Source: Edaphochlamys debaryana (lineage: Eukaryota; Chlorophyta; Chlorophyceae; Chlamydomonadales). From it: a stretch of DNA of 64,000 nucleotides. Location of the stretch: the NCBI GenBank assembly GCA_016858145.1, contig JAEHOE010000002.1:2418001-2482000 (forward strand). Direction: 5' to 3'. The notes beneath the pieces are model-generated. The model was not told the DNA's origin. It worked only from the letters and a program-made list of their open reading frames with translations, and did not search any database. The position numbers were made by a program, and so were the translations under genes. Shown in pieces: positions 23,501 through 38,500 of the stretch; within the stretch, counting starts at the first letter, position 1; the number at the start of each line of letters is the position of its first letter.

Positions 23501-26500
23501 AGGCGAGGCTGCTGTTCCTTCTTGCTTGATAACCCGGTCCTACCCCGTACTACCCGTACCTTGCCTGGCAGAGTTCGTTGGTTGCTATGGTGAGGACGTG
23601 GATGGGGTTGAGGTGGATGGCAGGCTGGGGACGACCCTAAGCCAAGTGCTGATGCATGCATTGGCTGTGATGTATATGGGGCAGCTTTCATGTGGTGCCA
23701 TGACACCCATGTGCAGAGGTCTATGAGGCCGTGCAACATGAATTCTTTACGAATGCGATTGCCTTTGGCACGCAAACGCCCCAAAAGGTATGAAGGTGTG
23801 CCTCCACGCCCGTTGGGTAGCCCGCCCGCACCACTCGAAGGTCATGGCACCCTTAACACCTTCATGTGTTCCTTACGAATCCCTGATCAGTGTGGAGATC
23901 TCGCTCGAGCCAAAGGTGAGCAGGCGCGGGCGTGTGATGAGGTGCGTGCGTGCCGCGGGTTCAGCTATCAGCACAAGGGGTGACGACGCCAAGGAACCTG
24001 GGCGCTTGACATGCGGACCGCGGGCACCATGAGGGATCACTCCGTAAACCCACGCACCCACCACCGGAAGCTCCAGAGAGAAGTCACCATAGGTACATGG
24101 CCTGTGCACGTGATGAACATTATCCCTCCCACTTCTTGGCGCAGGCTTTGCCCTCTTTGCAATCTTCAACGCCATTTACTGCTATGCGACCCGTGATGAC
24201 GAGTCTAATAACGAGTCAATCCTTTCTCTGATGAAGCCCAGCGATAAGTGCAACCGTGAGCATGAGACGTGGCTGGTGCACACAGGCATGGGGCAGCCGA
24301 AGGCTATCCACCTGCGCTGGCTGGCTTGCCGTGATTGAAGCCGCTGCATAAGTACTGCTACCTTGCTTGCTGGCCGGCCGCCGCCAAGTTCATTACCAAG
24401 TTCATTACTGCTCCCACCTACCGCCCACGCCCATCTCTTGGTTGGTACAGCTACGTGTTACCAGGATCCCAGTGTTATCTGCGGTCCCTCTCTCGCTTAC
24501 ACAGTCTTCAGGACTGCGACTTCATCAGGTAGATAGGTACTGGGTGGGATCAAGGTGTGCCGGAGCCTGCTTGTGGAAGCATAGCAAGTGCCAGCTTTCA
24601 TGCGTTGCCCCGCCGCGCCCCAGCTAGCCACCTGGCTATGCGTGTAAATCTCTGTCCCGCGCGCCTTGGGTAATGTCTGCGCTCTTCGTTACCCAGCAGG
24701 GAACGCCACGGGGAGCAGTGGCGCCGCCGGCAGCAGGCGCCCAAGCTCAGCAGGTGATAAGTTACCCAGCCGTGAGCGAGCATACTGGTGCGCGGTTGAT
24801 GAGAAGTACATAGCTAGCGGTGCGGCCACCCATGCTAGTGGATGGATGGTAACCGCCCTGGCTGCTACGTGTGCACCCGCTGCAGGTGCTGTTGTGCTAT
24901 ACAAAGACCTTCAGGAGACTCCTCCTCTGCGCGGCGTCAGAGGACCATCGGGTGGGTGCTGTTGCTGATCGACGCTCTAGACTGCTGGCCCAGCCAGCTG
25001 CCGCGCAGGGGCACAGCATACACAGCAAGTACAGCAAGGGCCCTTCCACATCACTGCCAAGCGGCCCACGATCGGCGCACGCGTGTCGTGCGTGTGTTTG
25101 CGCGCAGGGAGCTCACCTGCGGCCATCCTGGGTGAGCCGTACCCGGCTGGTGCTCAGGTGCCATCGTGGTACATGGTCCGTGGTGTCGCTCGCGTGGATT
25201 ACCGAATTGTGTACGTCTACCCGGATGGATCGCACTCCTGCCCCAACCCGCTGGTCGTGCCTCTGAACGACAACACGTACTCTTCTCCTGGCATCACCTG
25301 GATCTTTCCCGTGAACTCGACGAAGCTCCTTATAGACGAGGCCAGTCAGCCGCAGGTGAAGCGCATGTTTATGATTCAGCGAAGGGGCAGGTGCGTGGGA
25401 CCCCGGGCGTTGAACCACCCGGCAGTTGCCGGAGGAAGGCCAACCTAGCTGAGCTGAGCGAAAGGGCACGATCGATCTGCATGGGGGCCCAAAACCCGTG
25501 CGCGTCACTCAATACTCCGTTCAACCGCAGGCTCTCCGTGTATTCCCCTGGGTTTCCCGAGGACGCCTGGATTGATGTCAACACCTTGGGGCCCGACGGA
25601 TCCTGCACTGTCAAAAGCGATGCTACGGCACGGACGGCAGAGTGCTATGGTGGGTGACACCCAGCCGTCTACTGGGATTGCTGGCTTCCGCCAGGACTGG
25701 AGCTGCTGCTTCAAATCAATTGCGTGCTCTATCTCCGTCATACATGCCCATCCGCCCACAGACATTGGCAACTACATCTCAGAGACCGGGAAGTTCTCTC
25801 CCGAACCCCCGCCCGTTGTGGGCTGGCGCTGGATGTACGGTTACCTGGGCGAGACCTCTGGCTACTCTCCAGCGTCCATGCCCGAGCTGGGTAAGCTTGC
25901 TTTGCGGCATGGGCCTCGATAACGTGACTTCAACCACTGGGAATGCAGTTTGTGGCTCGAAATAAAGCGAAGTAATACATCAAGCTCAAAAACATGTTCA
26001 TTCTTGCCCACTTTCATTCCCCGTGCTTGCACCCCCCATGCAGACGTGCAAGGGATGGGCGGCATCAACTGCACGTACCAGCTTGTCTACGACCGCTACA
26101 ACGAGGGCGGCCGGAGCATGACTAAGTTCTCGTACCCGTCCCTCCTGCGCTTTCAAGTGTACCATCCCGGCGTCTCCAAGCCAACCATCTACGTCCAGCT
26201 TGATCAGGGCATCTACCCAATCGACATGGAGGCCCTCCTGCTGCAGGTGAGCTTACGTCCGTCCGGGGTACGTACCACCCATGCGCTCAGGCCCGTGGGC
26301 GGCCGCCCTCGCTTGCTTTGGGCTCCGTCCTCACGTGGGGGTTCCGGGCACGTGTTCTAGATTCCAGTGGCTAGACTGCCGGCCGGCATGCGTGCGCTGT
26401 CGCTTGCCCTACCCGCCGCCACCCCTCCATGCACCCGCCCGCCCGCAGCGTGTGGAGGGCGATACTCTTTGGACTGTCGCACGCTTGACGCGTGATTCGC

Positions 26501-29500
26501 GGGAAATTGCGGAGAACGTGCGGAACCTCCTCTTCACGGATAAGACCTCACGTGACACGTGGGGCTGTCCAGCAAATGAGGCGCCCGCGTGGTCCCAGCA
26601 GCAACTGCCTGGTGCGGGCGTCGCAACTCCTTCCCCAGGCCCCAACACCCCCAATGCAACCAGCGGTTCGGCAACCGCTGGGCTATCAACCGACGGAGGC
26701 CCCTTCTCTGGGCCCATTGTGGCGGAGGCTGAGTGGAATGAGACACAGCTGGCGGCGCTCTCGTCCTTTGGGGGCTGGGATGCAGAGCGGCCGCCGCGTG
26801 ACATGGCGCCTGTGGCGAGCCCAGGCTACCCGGTGTGCACGCTCCTCCTCATTGGGGCCACCACACCCTTGGGTGCTCCTCAGCCCACCGCGCCGCCCCA
26901 AACTGCCAGCCTGGCCTGCACGGGGAGCTCTTCCGCTGGCGGACCCGCTTCCAGCGGTGTGGCTGTGGCGGTCGGTGCCCTGCTGCGCCCCCACCTGACC
27001 GTGGACGGTGCCACACTCCTGGACACGCAAGCACCCCACCCGTGGGGCGTGGCGTTCCGTGGCCTGGAGCGCCTGCAGCTGAGGGACTCGGCCCTGTCGA
27101 GCATGCCGCTCAGCCCCTTGGGCCCAATCGTGTCATGCGAGGCCTGTGGCCTGGTAGAGCTGGTCAACGTGACGCTCAGCTCCCTCAGCGCTGATGCCAG
27201 CAGCAGCACTGCCCCAACCAGCTCGGGACCCGGAGCAGCGGTCACCGGCACGGCATCATCTATTCGTAAGACGGCGGCAGAAGCAGCCCCCTCGACAGGA
27301 GCCCAGGGCGTCATGCAGCTGACGGGTGTGCGAGGCGTTGCCCTCCGCGACTCGGAGTGCACCGGTGTGACGGGCGCCCAGGGCTGGGCTTGCCTGCTCG
27401 CCGAATTCTCGGCGGCGGCGCTCAATGGCTCACATGCGCCGAGCGCAGGCCTCGGTGGACTCCACCTGGCCATTGTCGGCTGCACCTTCGAGCGCAATGA
27501 AGTCCTGGACGCCCTCGAGCAACCCTCTGCAGCGCTACCACCGTCCCTGCGCCCCAGTGGCACCAATGCCACATCGTGGGGGGCCGTTGTGGTGACTCAG
27601 GAGGCGGTGGCTGGAGAACGTGAGGTCCCCACCACAAACGCGACCGACGGTGCCCGTCCAACCCTGGCCGGGCTTCATATCGGCACTTGGGACAGCAAAT
27701 TCGCCAGCAACAGAGGTGTCAGTGGCTCTGTGCTCGCCAGCCTCGTGCCAACGGTAGGCGGCATGCGGGCATTCGTTCTAGCGGCTTGCATGGGGGATAA
27801 GTGTATGTGTGTTGAACTCCGCTTGTCGGCGGGAACGCTAGGCACGCCCGCAAATAAGATCCTTGACACAGCCTCACCACCCTTTCGATTCCTCAGACTC
27901 GACTTGCCGTGGTGAACACCAGCGTGGTTGACAACACAGCATCTGGACTGGGCGGGGCCTTCTATGTGCACCGCCTGCACAGGGCCAATGGGGGCCCAAT
28001 TGCCTCCCAGCTGCTGTTCACCTCTGGCACCGTACTGCAGCGGAACAGTGCGATGCGGGGTGGCGTGGTCTACACGGGCTCTGGCGAGGTCGACATGATT
28101 GTCTTCAGCAACCAGACACGTGTGCTTGACAACAGCGTCAATGACACAGGCAAGACCAGCTGGCCAGAATAGCGGTTGGGGGAGCGGGTGTGTGGGTTTA
28201 CCACCCGTAGGGCTTACACTGCACAGAAACCAGCCCCTTCAAAGGATTTATTTACACGTCCGCATCAACACTTACTTATAGATGCCACTCGACGCGTGCG
28301 CCATCCAACCAACCGTGCAGGGGGCGTCCTCATGCTCGATAATCCAATGGCAGCAGTATTCTACTGTCCTCCGATCACCGCTGTCCTTATTGTGAATGAG
28401 AGTACGGTGTCTGGAGGTGTCTCTCTCAAGCCGACGGTGTGGGTTCGTGACCTTTTTTTCGCCAACACGACAGGTGAGAGCGAGGTGCACAGCGCAGGCA
28501 CTTCTTTCATTCTGACTGCAGGAATCTCCTAGCTCTCATCTCCCACCTGCTGAACTCAACTTGCTTGCGGCCGCCGATCCCCTCCTCAACCCATATAATG
28601 CAGCGTCCTTCCTGGACATCCGGTGTGGCATCTCGGCCCTTGCGGTGGCCAACCAGTCCTCCGTGTCAAACAACCACGCACCCTTCCGCACCGGAAGTGT
28701 AAGCTGGGGCACACAATGGGACGGTTTGAAGCGGACCGCTGCTGGGGGGAAAGGGCCACACCGTTTGACGATCAACGAATATCTCGATCTTATTGGATTG
28801 CCCTGATGCCCGCCTGCTCCCGCCTGCTGTGGGCCCACAGGTTGCAGTCTTCAGTATTTCGGGCGGGTCCACGCTTTTTGGAAATACCGAGGGCATCCTC
28901 AGCGCTGGCTACTACCCCGACAGGGCCGGGGTATTCCTTGGGGGGACCGACCCAGCCATGAGCCTTTATGTGATAAACAGCTCTATGGTGCAAAATGGGC
29001 GCCCTGGTAGCTGCCTCATCTGCACTACACAGGCAAGCACGCACGCATCAAGATCGACCCGCTGTCGCCCTCCTCCGTACAGCCACCCTGTATTTAAAAA
29101 TGTGTAACGTCCATCCTACCTTTGACCAAGCAACCCAATTATGAAATCTACCCTACAGGCGGGCGGAGAGGCGGTTTTCAGTGGAAGCCGTGTTGAGGAC
29201 AATGGCAACGCCTTTCCAAGAGCAATCACTAGTCAGAACTTCGAGCCGTACATCAGGACATGGTTCATGCGGGTATACGCAAGACTAGAACGTATCCTGA
29301 TCACGTACGTACAGTGCAGATGCCTTGCGTGCGGTGCAAGGGCATCACACCTTTCGCTGGGTTTGTGCGCACCTGGCGCGCGCGGCAGCCTGCCATGTCC
29401 CTGTCTAGCAATCCTCGCGGGCACTTGCTTGGGTAGACATCGCCACCGGCCATCCGCTATCTAGCTGCATGCTGTTGCAACATAAAACCCAAACATACCC

Positions 29501-32500
29501 CAGGAACGGCACCATGTTTGCAAGGAATGCTGCTACTTATGCATTCTTTGAAGTGGCAAGCTCGTACACGCCAGCAGAGGAGCTCACCAACCCACCGATA
29601 CGGCTTGGCCGCGTTGAGGTCAGCCGCACTCGTTCATCACCTTGCTCCTACCTTGCAAATGATTGATGATCAATTAACGTCGGAATGTGTCCTGTGTTCA
29701 TCTGCAGGTCAGCCACAGCTCAAACTTCAAGGACAATTTTGTCAGCGGAGGGGCAGTCTTTCAGCTTTGGTTTGACGGTGCGCGCTTTGCTGTGGGGATT
29801 TCTCTCGTTTGCTGCTGACCATCCCACGCCCCACTTATGTATATGATCCCTTTCCAACAGAGAAACGTTTTACCTCAAGACTTGACATACTGATTGTTCG
29901 GGATAACAGGTAAAAATCACTCCTATTAAGTGACCATCTTATCCTCGGTGCTGACGGGTGCCGTTGTAAGCTGCCATGCAGTTCCATCACCGGCTGCCGC
30001 ATGGAGCTTGCAAAGACGGACAACATTGAGCTTATCCTGGTGTGTGCTGCTGTTGCACTTTCATGCCGTCTCTGCATCTCTGCCTTGCGAAGCCTGCTCA
30101 TATATTAAATGTACCCTAAACACGTTTTCTTGCAATAGGTGGAAGGTCAGAGCAAGATCTCGGATTTTGCAATGGAGTTTGCTCCTGCGCCTGCCATCAG
30201 CTTCATCCAGTCGTTTGGCCAGGTTGGCCGAGTGACGGTGCGAGGTAGGACCTGCTGTGGTCCGTGCGCCAGGCTCAAACAATCAAAGTAGTTTCAAGCC
30301 AACGTGCGCATGTGGGCTTGCTTAGGCTCCAATAACCTAAATACCCTTCAATATCAATCCCCGTGGGTGCCGCGCCAGGAGGATCCACAATATCCAACAT
30401 TACATGCTTTGACTGCAACGGCGCCCTCTTGAACACTCGGAAGCTGGGGGCTATCGAGGTCTTGAGCGGCTCCAGGGTAACCGGCGTTGTGGCCCGGACG
30501 GACCTCAGTCGTGGCGGGGCATTCTATGCTAGCCAGACCCTCAACAGTATCCTGGTGGCGGCTGGAGAAGTCTCCAACTGCCGTGCCGGCCGTGGTGGCT
30601 TTGTATATGCTGAGCAGGTCACCGGTGGCATTCTGGTGACAGATGGGGGCAGCATCTTCAACAACTCTGCGGTGGTAGACTCTGGTGGTTTTCTTTCAGT
30701 TGGTGGCTCGAAACAGGTGAGGTACAAGCGGGGCCTGCGCTGCTGTGCATCAATGCTGTGTTGCAAGAAGATGGCTTGGTCGTGTTATGGGCTCTGGCCA
30801 AAAACTGAGCCAGCTTTCTCTTCCTACCCGGATCCCTTCTACAGGGGCACATAGTAGTCCAGGATGGGGCAAACGTGTCCAGCAACTACGCCAAGGGCTC
30901 TGGAGGTGTGCGTGGGTCTAGGGGAACCGCCGTCCATGTGTTGTGCGCCTAGCCTGCTCTGCGCCGCATGACAATGTAGACAATGAGTTGATGGAGTCAT
31001 CGAGTGATATGGTAATGATGAGTAGATTGCGTGATTGAGTGATCCGCGCGCCAGCTTGCTTGAAGCATTATGGCTTGTGCCGCCGCAGGATTCGTTCATG
31101 TCACGACAAGCCTTTCAGGAAACCTGGAGGTCCGAAAGGGCTCAACCCTCTCAAACAACGCTGCCGCTGAGGTGTGCCGCTTGACTGGCTGATGCATGAA
31201 TGGGGCCGCCTGCAGTCGGCCTGAATTGGACGTTGATCATCCCCCCTGCTGCAGGGCCAAGGTGGTGCCCTCGCCGTTGGATACTCCATGGTCGATGTGC
31301 TGTTCGAGGGCCGCAGTGCAGTGTTAGGAAACTCAGCCGCCCGGTCCGGCGGCGCGGTCTTCGTCTCCCAAGCCGTCACGTCCATGTCCATCCTTGAAGG
31401 CGCCAACGTGTCCAACAATACCGCTGGAGGCAACGGTGAGGCTGGTCACGCACCGTCCTCGGGGACCCTGCCCCACCCCCAATGGTACCAATGTCGAAGC
31501 ACTCTTTCTCTGAGCGGCTTGGCTTTCACCACTTGCAGGTGCTGTCTTGGCGGCAGCTGCCGTGCGCCTCTTGAACATTACGCAGGGCACGCTTGCATTG
31601 GGCAACTCTGCTGGAGGGGATGGTGGACTTCTTCAGACTCAGCGCCTTCGTTTCCTCAGCGTTGTAGGCTTTACAGCGCGCAACAACAGGGCTGGAGGCT
31701 CTGGAGGCGTCGTGTCTGTGGCCATGCCTCTATCGTCGTGGGGCATGTCCGACTCCACGTTTGAAGGCAACACGGCCGCCGGCGGCTCAGGCGGTGTAAT
31801 CGCCATCTCGGTTTCGGAGCCGGTGCGTGTGAACGTGCGTGCGTGGGTGTCTCGTCGGCAGACCCGCGGGTAGGATGCACGGCTACATAAGCTTAGAAGG
31901 AGGAGCCAACCTGGTTAGTTTACAACAACCCCACCCGCCGACCTCTTGCCCAAACGCTTCCATGCAGGGTTCATTCCGCGTGGAGGGAGTCGTGGCCGAT
32001 GTGGCCAATCCTGCGCTGTTGTACAACTTATCGGGCATCCGATGCCTCGGGAACTGGGCCTACCTTGATGGGGGCTGTGTGTCTGTGACGGCTACAGCGG
32101 CTCCCGACCCCGCGGGGGCTGCCAACAATGCCAAGCGGATGCAAATGCACGTCACCCTTAAAGATTCAGTCCTGGCTCAAAACCATGCCAGCGGATCAGG
32201 TTGGCTGGGCTGGATTGAGCATGCATGTGTGGTTAGCGTGGGCACTGCGCTGACCCTGGCTAGCTGGGGTGCTGCCAGCCAATATCAAATGGCCTGTGGG
32301 GCGGACCTGGTCAAAAGCAAGCCTCCCTGACGTACCGCCCCTCACCATTTTTTGTAGGGGGCGCCCTTGCCTTCATCTGCCCCACCACAAGCGCCATCCG
32401 CGCCAACATCAGCATTAGGAACACCTCGGCTTGGGGCAACAGCGCGGGCAGGAGCACGTTCCAGCTGTCGCCGTCCTACACGGCTGGCGGACTCGGCGGT

Positions 32501-35500
32501 GTGCTGGCCGTGGTGGCCCGGCAGAAGTGGAGCGAGCTGACGGAGGCCTTCTCTGCAATGGCCGCCAGCAGCCGCAACAACCTCACGAAACGGCTGGATG
32601 ACGGTCTCCTCGCGGCGTTGCTGGCGTCCCGCATGCCCGACCCCAGCTGCCAGGTCGACATGGCGGGTGTGCGGTTCGAGAACAACACGTGCACGGACAG
32701 CGGTGCAGGCGTGGCCTTGGTGGGCTGCCGCGGGAGGGTTCAGGGCTCGGATTTCAGAGGCAACGTGGCGGCACGCGATGGAGGCGCTCTTGCGTCGCTG
32801 AACGAGGTGGCAGACACCGCAGGCGTAGCCCTGCCGGCGACGGAGCAGCAGCAGGGCCCCAGCACCAGACCGGATGCTACCGCAGCCGCCCACCGCCACC
32901 GGAGCCTGCTGGGCGGAGATGGCAGCGAGGCCGCATTAGCCGCACCGGCTGTCTGGTGGTTGTCCTTGACAACAAGCCTCTTTGACGGCAACGCAGCCAC
33001 AGAGGGCTGCGGAGGAGCGCTCATGTCTGAGATTGCCAGCAGCGCAGCCACATTGCTACGCGACACGGAATTCAGCAACAACAGCGCACAGGACGGCGGG
33101 GCCGTGTGCGTCGCAACGAGGGAGGCCTGGCCAGCATCGACTCGTGCCAGCTGCGGGGGAACAGCGCCGCACGCCAGGGCGGCGCTTTGCTCGTGTCGCT
33201 GCTGAGCGGCCATGGCAACGAGGTGTGGCTGACACGCTCGCAAGCAGTGGGGAACTCGGGGGGCTCTGGAGGGGCAGCCTTCCTGTTGGTGTCGGCCGGC
33301 TCGGCTGTGCGCGTCAACGCATCCCAGCTCCACTCAAACGCTGCAACCGATGCTCCTGCGGGAGGCAGTGGCGGCGCCATCAATATTGTGCGCCCGGCAA
33401 CAAGCGCTGTCAGCGCAGCCACGGGGCGCACCAAGGATACAGCTGCACTTCTGGAGTTGCGCCATACCAACCTCGTCGACAATACGGCCGCCTTCCTCGG
33501 TGGCGGGGTCTTTGTCGGCGCTGGAATTACGTCCTTGATTGCCGGCTGCGAGGCGCACGGCAACAGCGCAGCCGCATCGGGCGGCTCAGTGGCAAGTCAG
33601 GCGTGTGAGCGCCTCACCTTTGCAAACAGCACCCTCAGACATAGCACCGCCGGTCGCTTCGGCGGCGGTCTGTTCGCCTCGGCCTGCCGGGCTGTGCTGG
33701 TCCAGGGGGTCCGCATTGAGCAGTGTGCGGCCATGACGGGCGGCGCCGTGTTCCTCAGCGGGCCCACCGCAGAGGCGCTGGCGTCGGGCGTCCTGGCAGC
33801 AGCCAGCACCAACAGCAGCACGCCCCACACCACCGCCTACATTGTCAACGCAACTTTGGTGGACAACAGCGCAACAGACGCGCCTCCCACTAGCACTGAC
33901 GCAGCGGGCGCGGTGGCAGCTCCTTACGCACGGTACACAGGCGAGTCCAGTAAATGACAAGCGCTGTTGCAGCAGGGCGTTAGTTGGCTTCGGCGTTGGG
34001 ACGGTTGCCGGGTGTACGGCAGATTGTGTGTGACGGCCGACAAGGTAGGCTCATTGCACGACCCTCAACTACCATGCCGCTCCTGTGCCTCCAGGTCACG
34101 GCGGTGGCATGTTCGTGCACGGCATGATTGACGTCGCTGTGGAGTCAGCCGATATCTCGAGGGGCAACGTCGCCCGTGTTGGGCCTAGCGTAGCTACAAC
34201 GCAGCGCTGCCCAAGGATCCCTGCCAGCGGCGGCGCCAACAGCACCTGGGGCCTGCCGGCAAGCTTGCCTGACCTGGTAAGTACATAGGTTGTGGCCGGG
34301 CTCCCTGGCAGGAGCACGAGGGCTATCCGCACCAGCAGTGCCACAATCGAGATGCTTGTATCGTGTTGTGTCATCAAACCCCATCCTCTGCGGCGCGCCT
34401 TCCCACCGTGGCTTTCCACCCTAATTCCCTCCCGTGCCAGGTGGGCTCTGGCACCCCATTGGGGAGCCTCGCAGACGGTCCTTCTTCCCAGCAGTGCACC
34501 CGGCTACTGTTAAACAGTGTCCGCCTGCCCAGGGTGAGCAACGAATGTCCTTGGGCTTGCTTCCATGACGCTGCACATCAGTTGCAGGACGGGGCAGTGT
34601 CCCATCCATGTATCCTTCTACACACAGTGAACAAAATGGCATGAAGAAGAGGGATGTTATGAGACCCCAAACCTGCACACATTATTGAGTGCACGCGCTG
34701 AAACCGCCGCCTTCCGCCCTGCCGCTGGGCTCGCTGTGCAGGACCGGCCCATCTGGGCGCAGGAGGTCGGCGCCAAGGGCCTGCAGATTCGCTGCGCCGC
34801 GTACAGCGACCCACAACGCGGCGTTCAGAGCGCCGCCCTCGACCCCCGGTGCGCCAGCCCTACAAGCGGGGACCAGCAGCACGTGTGCGCACTGCTGGAA
34901 GCAATCTTGTCGTGCAACCCGGCAGCGGACGACCAAGCCGAAGCCCTGGTGGCCCAGAACGCGATCCAGCGGTTCGGGATTGAGCTACCTCCGTCTCAGC
35001 TCGTGCTGGTGCAGCCCCGTTCGGCCAGCTTGCAAGGCGAGCAGCAGGGACCGATGCAGCCGCGGACGCTGCGCATCCCGCTGGACGAGCCCGTATCTGT
35101 ACGAGTGGACTTGTACGACATTCAGGGCGTCCGCGTCAGCACAGGTATGACACACTAGACACACGCTGCCTCCACAACTCAGTTTTTGTCCGTGGGCACA
35201 GTATTGCCAGCACGTGTGTTGCGGTTGCATGATGCCGCTGCCTTATGGCCAAGCTCATGGCCAATTTCATTCCCTTGATGACGCCCCTGCCAACTTGCCG
35301 CCCGGTGGTCGGAATCTCGTGCAGACTTGCTTCCCATGATTGTGACGGCCTCACTGCAGCACGAAGCGGGCGGATACCCGGGGAGCCCCATCCTGGCCCG
35401 ACTGGATCCCGGCTTTGCAATTGGGCGGTCCCTGACGGTGGCGATGGCCAACGGCTCGGCTGTGTGGCCCAGCCTTTCCTTTCTTGGCTGGCCCGGCGAA

Positions 35501-38500
35501 TACACGCTTGTATTCACAGCCACAAGTGCCATCGACCCCAACCTCTACCAGGCAAGGATGCCTGCCTTGGGGTTGCTCGCTCTTGATGGGAGACACGGCA
35601 CTGCGTCCCTGCCCTCAACCTTGCATTGAGATTAGCAAGAAAAGCTGGCTGAACAACCCTCCCTGAGGTGTGCAGGTCTCGCCCCTACGTGTGGACGTTA
35701 CGCTGCTGCCGTGCCGATCGGGGTCAACACTCCAGATGTTGACTGCGCGGCAGCACGCGGGCGAGGAGGCGGCGTGGGTGGGCTGCTCCTCGTGCCCGCC
35801 CATTACCGTGGGTCTCTGGAACGACACTCGAGTCAACGCGCTGGCAACCCAAATGGCCGCTCAGCCCAGCACCGCCAACGCGTTACCGGTTGCCCAGGTG
35901 CGTTTGAACCCGGGCTCTGTTCTGGGTGTCGGCCCTCCTGTGCTGAGGTCACGCCGCCAAGAGCCATGGCTGCCTAGGATGCTAACTAGGCGCCCCTTGC
36001 CCTTGAAACCCTGGATGAACCTTCATTCCCCAGGACATCCTGACGCGCATGAACCAGGAGGCGCTATCGGCCATAGGGCCGGCATGCATCTTCTGCCCTG
36101 ATGAGGCCGTCTGCCCGGGTGGACCCCTGCTCGTCCCCAAGCCTGGTGAGGGATCCCGCAAACCCGCAAGCGACAGCTGTCCCCTCCCATCCTGGCTCCC
36201 CTACAACCCCACTTCACATGCAGGGTTCTGGCACTCGGCGCCCAACTCTGCGCTCGTGCATCGCTGCCCCTTCTCTGCGGCGTGTGGCGGCATGCGCAGC
36301 GGTCAGACTGCCAGCGAGCAGACGTGGCAGCAGCTGTTTGTGACGCTCGGCGCCTCGGTCGCCGCCAACCTCAGCGCCCTCGTCTCCTTTGCCGACAACC
36401 TGGCGGTCCGCAGCCGCTGGCTGGCGCTGTGCCAGAAGGCCGGCTACAACAACCTGACGGCAGAGAGCGGCGGAGGCGACCCGGCTGGTGCCGCCGTGCC
36501 AGACATGCTGGCGATGTGCCGGCTGTGGGGCCTTCCCAACAACAGCCCGCAGTCGTACATGCAGCAGCAGTGCGCGGAGGGGTATACCGGCAACGCTTGC
36601 GCCACATGTGCTCCCGGCTACTTTGTAAATTTGGAGTTCGAGTGCAGGTGGGCATTGCGGTGGGCGGGCGGGTGGTACGCCCTCAGGAGGTTCCGAGCGA
36701 GGCGAGGGGTGGTGTGACAAGGGCGGCTGTCTGAAGGCAGGAAAAAGGCTGAGCCCCGTGGTCCTACCCACGGGGTCCAATGTTCGAGTCTGGCTCCGTG
36801 GAGCCCTCAACCCTTCTCCACCACCAGCCCGCACCATGCCACGCGGTCTCGCATCCGGCACTAATCCATTTCAACCCCGCACCCCAGGAACTGCCCCAGC
36901 GTTGCCCAGACAGCCGGCCTGGGTGTGCTGGCCTTTTTCTGCAACATCTTCCTGGTCCTGGTCCTGGCCTACACGAACGTCAAGGAAATCACGGAGCTGG
37001 GACCGGACGGCGACGACCACCGCGCGGATAAAACCGCGCCCTCCGACGTGCTCAAGGCAAGCACCCGAGCGGTTCGGCCATCCACACGCACCGACATCGC
37101 TGAAGCACCGAGAGCCCATTAAGCCCATAACCCTTCCTCCCCGGTCCGCAGCTACTGGTGGTGCACATCCAGTACTTTATCATCATCACGCGCCTCCAGG
37201 TGTCGTACCCCTCGGTGGTGCTCCGCTTCCAGAGCGTCCTAAACACAGTAACCGGTGGGGGATAACGCACCTGGGGGGCGGGCAGCATAGTGTTATTGTG
37301 TGAACGCCTGGGTATTCCCAGCAGCGGACAGCTTTCGCGTTTCGCCCGCCCCAGCTTCGACTGTCTCCATGCGCTGAGACTGGAACAGCCTGCCTGCCTG
37401 CACGACCCTGCCAGCTTGCATTTTGAGCCACTGTGTTGGCTCCTCCATCCCTCTGTCTGGCCCCCAGGTGCCGAGAACGTTCTGGTCTACTCCGCGTCCT
37501 GTCTCGTGGCAAACGCAGACAGTGACACACAAGTCGAGGCACAGGTCAGCTGGCCGGGCGCGCGGGCTTCCGGTCCGGTCCGAATACCGAATCTCCGTCT
37601 TGCTTCGCTGCCCCAAATACGTACGCTCTACCCGTGTACCACCTCCTCCTCTGTCGCCACGCCCCACTGCATGCCGACAGGTCTTCACCTCCATCTTCCT
37701 GCCCTGCGTGGTGGTGCTCGCGTCCTTGTCCTTCTGGCTCCTGAGGTGAGTGCATGTGCCACTCTCGCGGTTGCGTGGCGCATGACAGCGGCCGCTGGCC
37801 GGTTGCCAGCGTGCCCAAGGAGTTTCAACAGAACGATCGTTGTGCTCGTCTACTAAGCCACCGCCCCGCCCGTGTTCCCCGCGCTGGTGTTGTGCTTTTA
37901 CAGGCACGGCGTACAGCGATACCACCAGCGCCAAGCCTCGCAGCACGGCCTCATGCCCCGGCCTGCCGCACCCGCTGCTTCCAAGCGCGGCAACGGCCCG
38001 GACCCCCACAGCGGAGACGGAGACGGCGGCCCCTTGGGAACCCGCCTCAGTGCCGGCGGAGGAGAATTGCTTCGTCACGCACCCAGCCTGGGGGACGCTC
38101 CAAGCCTTCTCCCTCATGCCTCCAGCACGGGCGGAAGGAACACCGGCGGCAAGCAGGCAGCCCTCTCCCCGGTTCCCAGCCTCATGCTGCCCCCCGCGCG
38201 CAGCCTCGGCAAGTCCAACAGCTGCAAGCCGGCGGCGGCGGCGGCCGCGGGCAGCCCCCATGCAGCCGGAACCCCGCTGCTGTCCATCGCGAGGAGCCTG
38301 GGCGGCTCTGCAGGCAGCAACAGGTAAGACGGGCCGGCACCAAACCCTCCCTTCTGCATGCATCCAGGACAGGCTGGCCTTGACTGTGACTGTACGTGGA
38401 CGTCGTCCAATGATCCCTTTTTTTCGCTGCCGCAGCCCCCACGCGCAGCCCTCGACCCGGGAGGCCGCCGTGCCCGCACTCAGCAGGCTGGCGACGGCGG

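Noticed and set aside
28474..28521. Splicing of giant-gene exon 24 to the AG at 28521
   Set aside because: That intron would be only 48 nt and out of phase; the acceptor ending at 28603 gives a 130-nt intron and keeps the frame.
29273..29503. Donor GTATAC at 29273 for giant-gene exon 27
   Set aside because: It leaves the wrong phase for exon 28; the donor GTACGT at 29305 restores the frame.
36745..36800. Hairpin CCCCGTGG ... CCACGGGG followed by GTTCGAGTC, tRNA-like
   Set aside because: It lies in an intron of the giant gene, lacks an A-box and an acceptor stem; probably an intronic hairpin or tRNA-like remnant at most.
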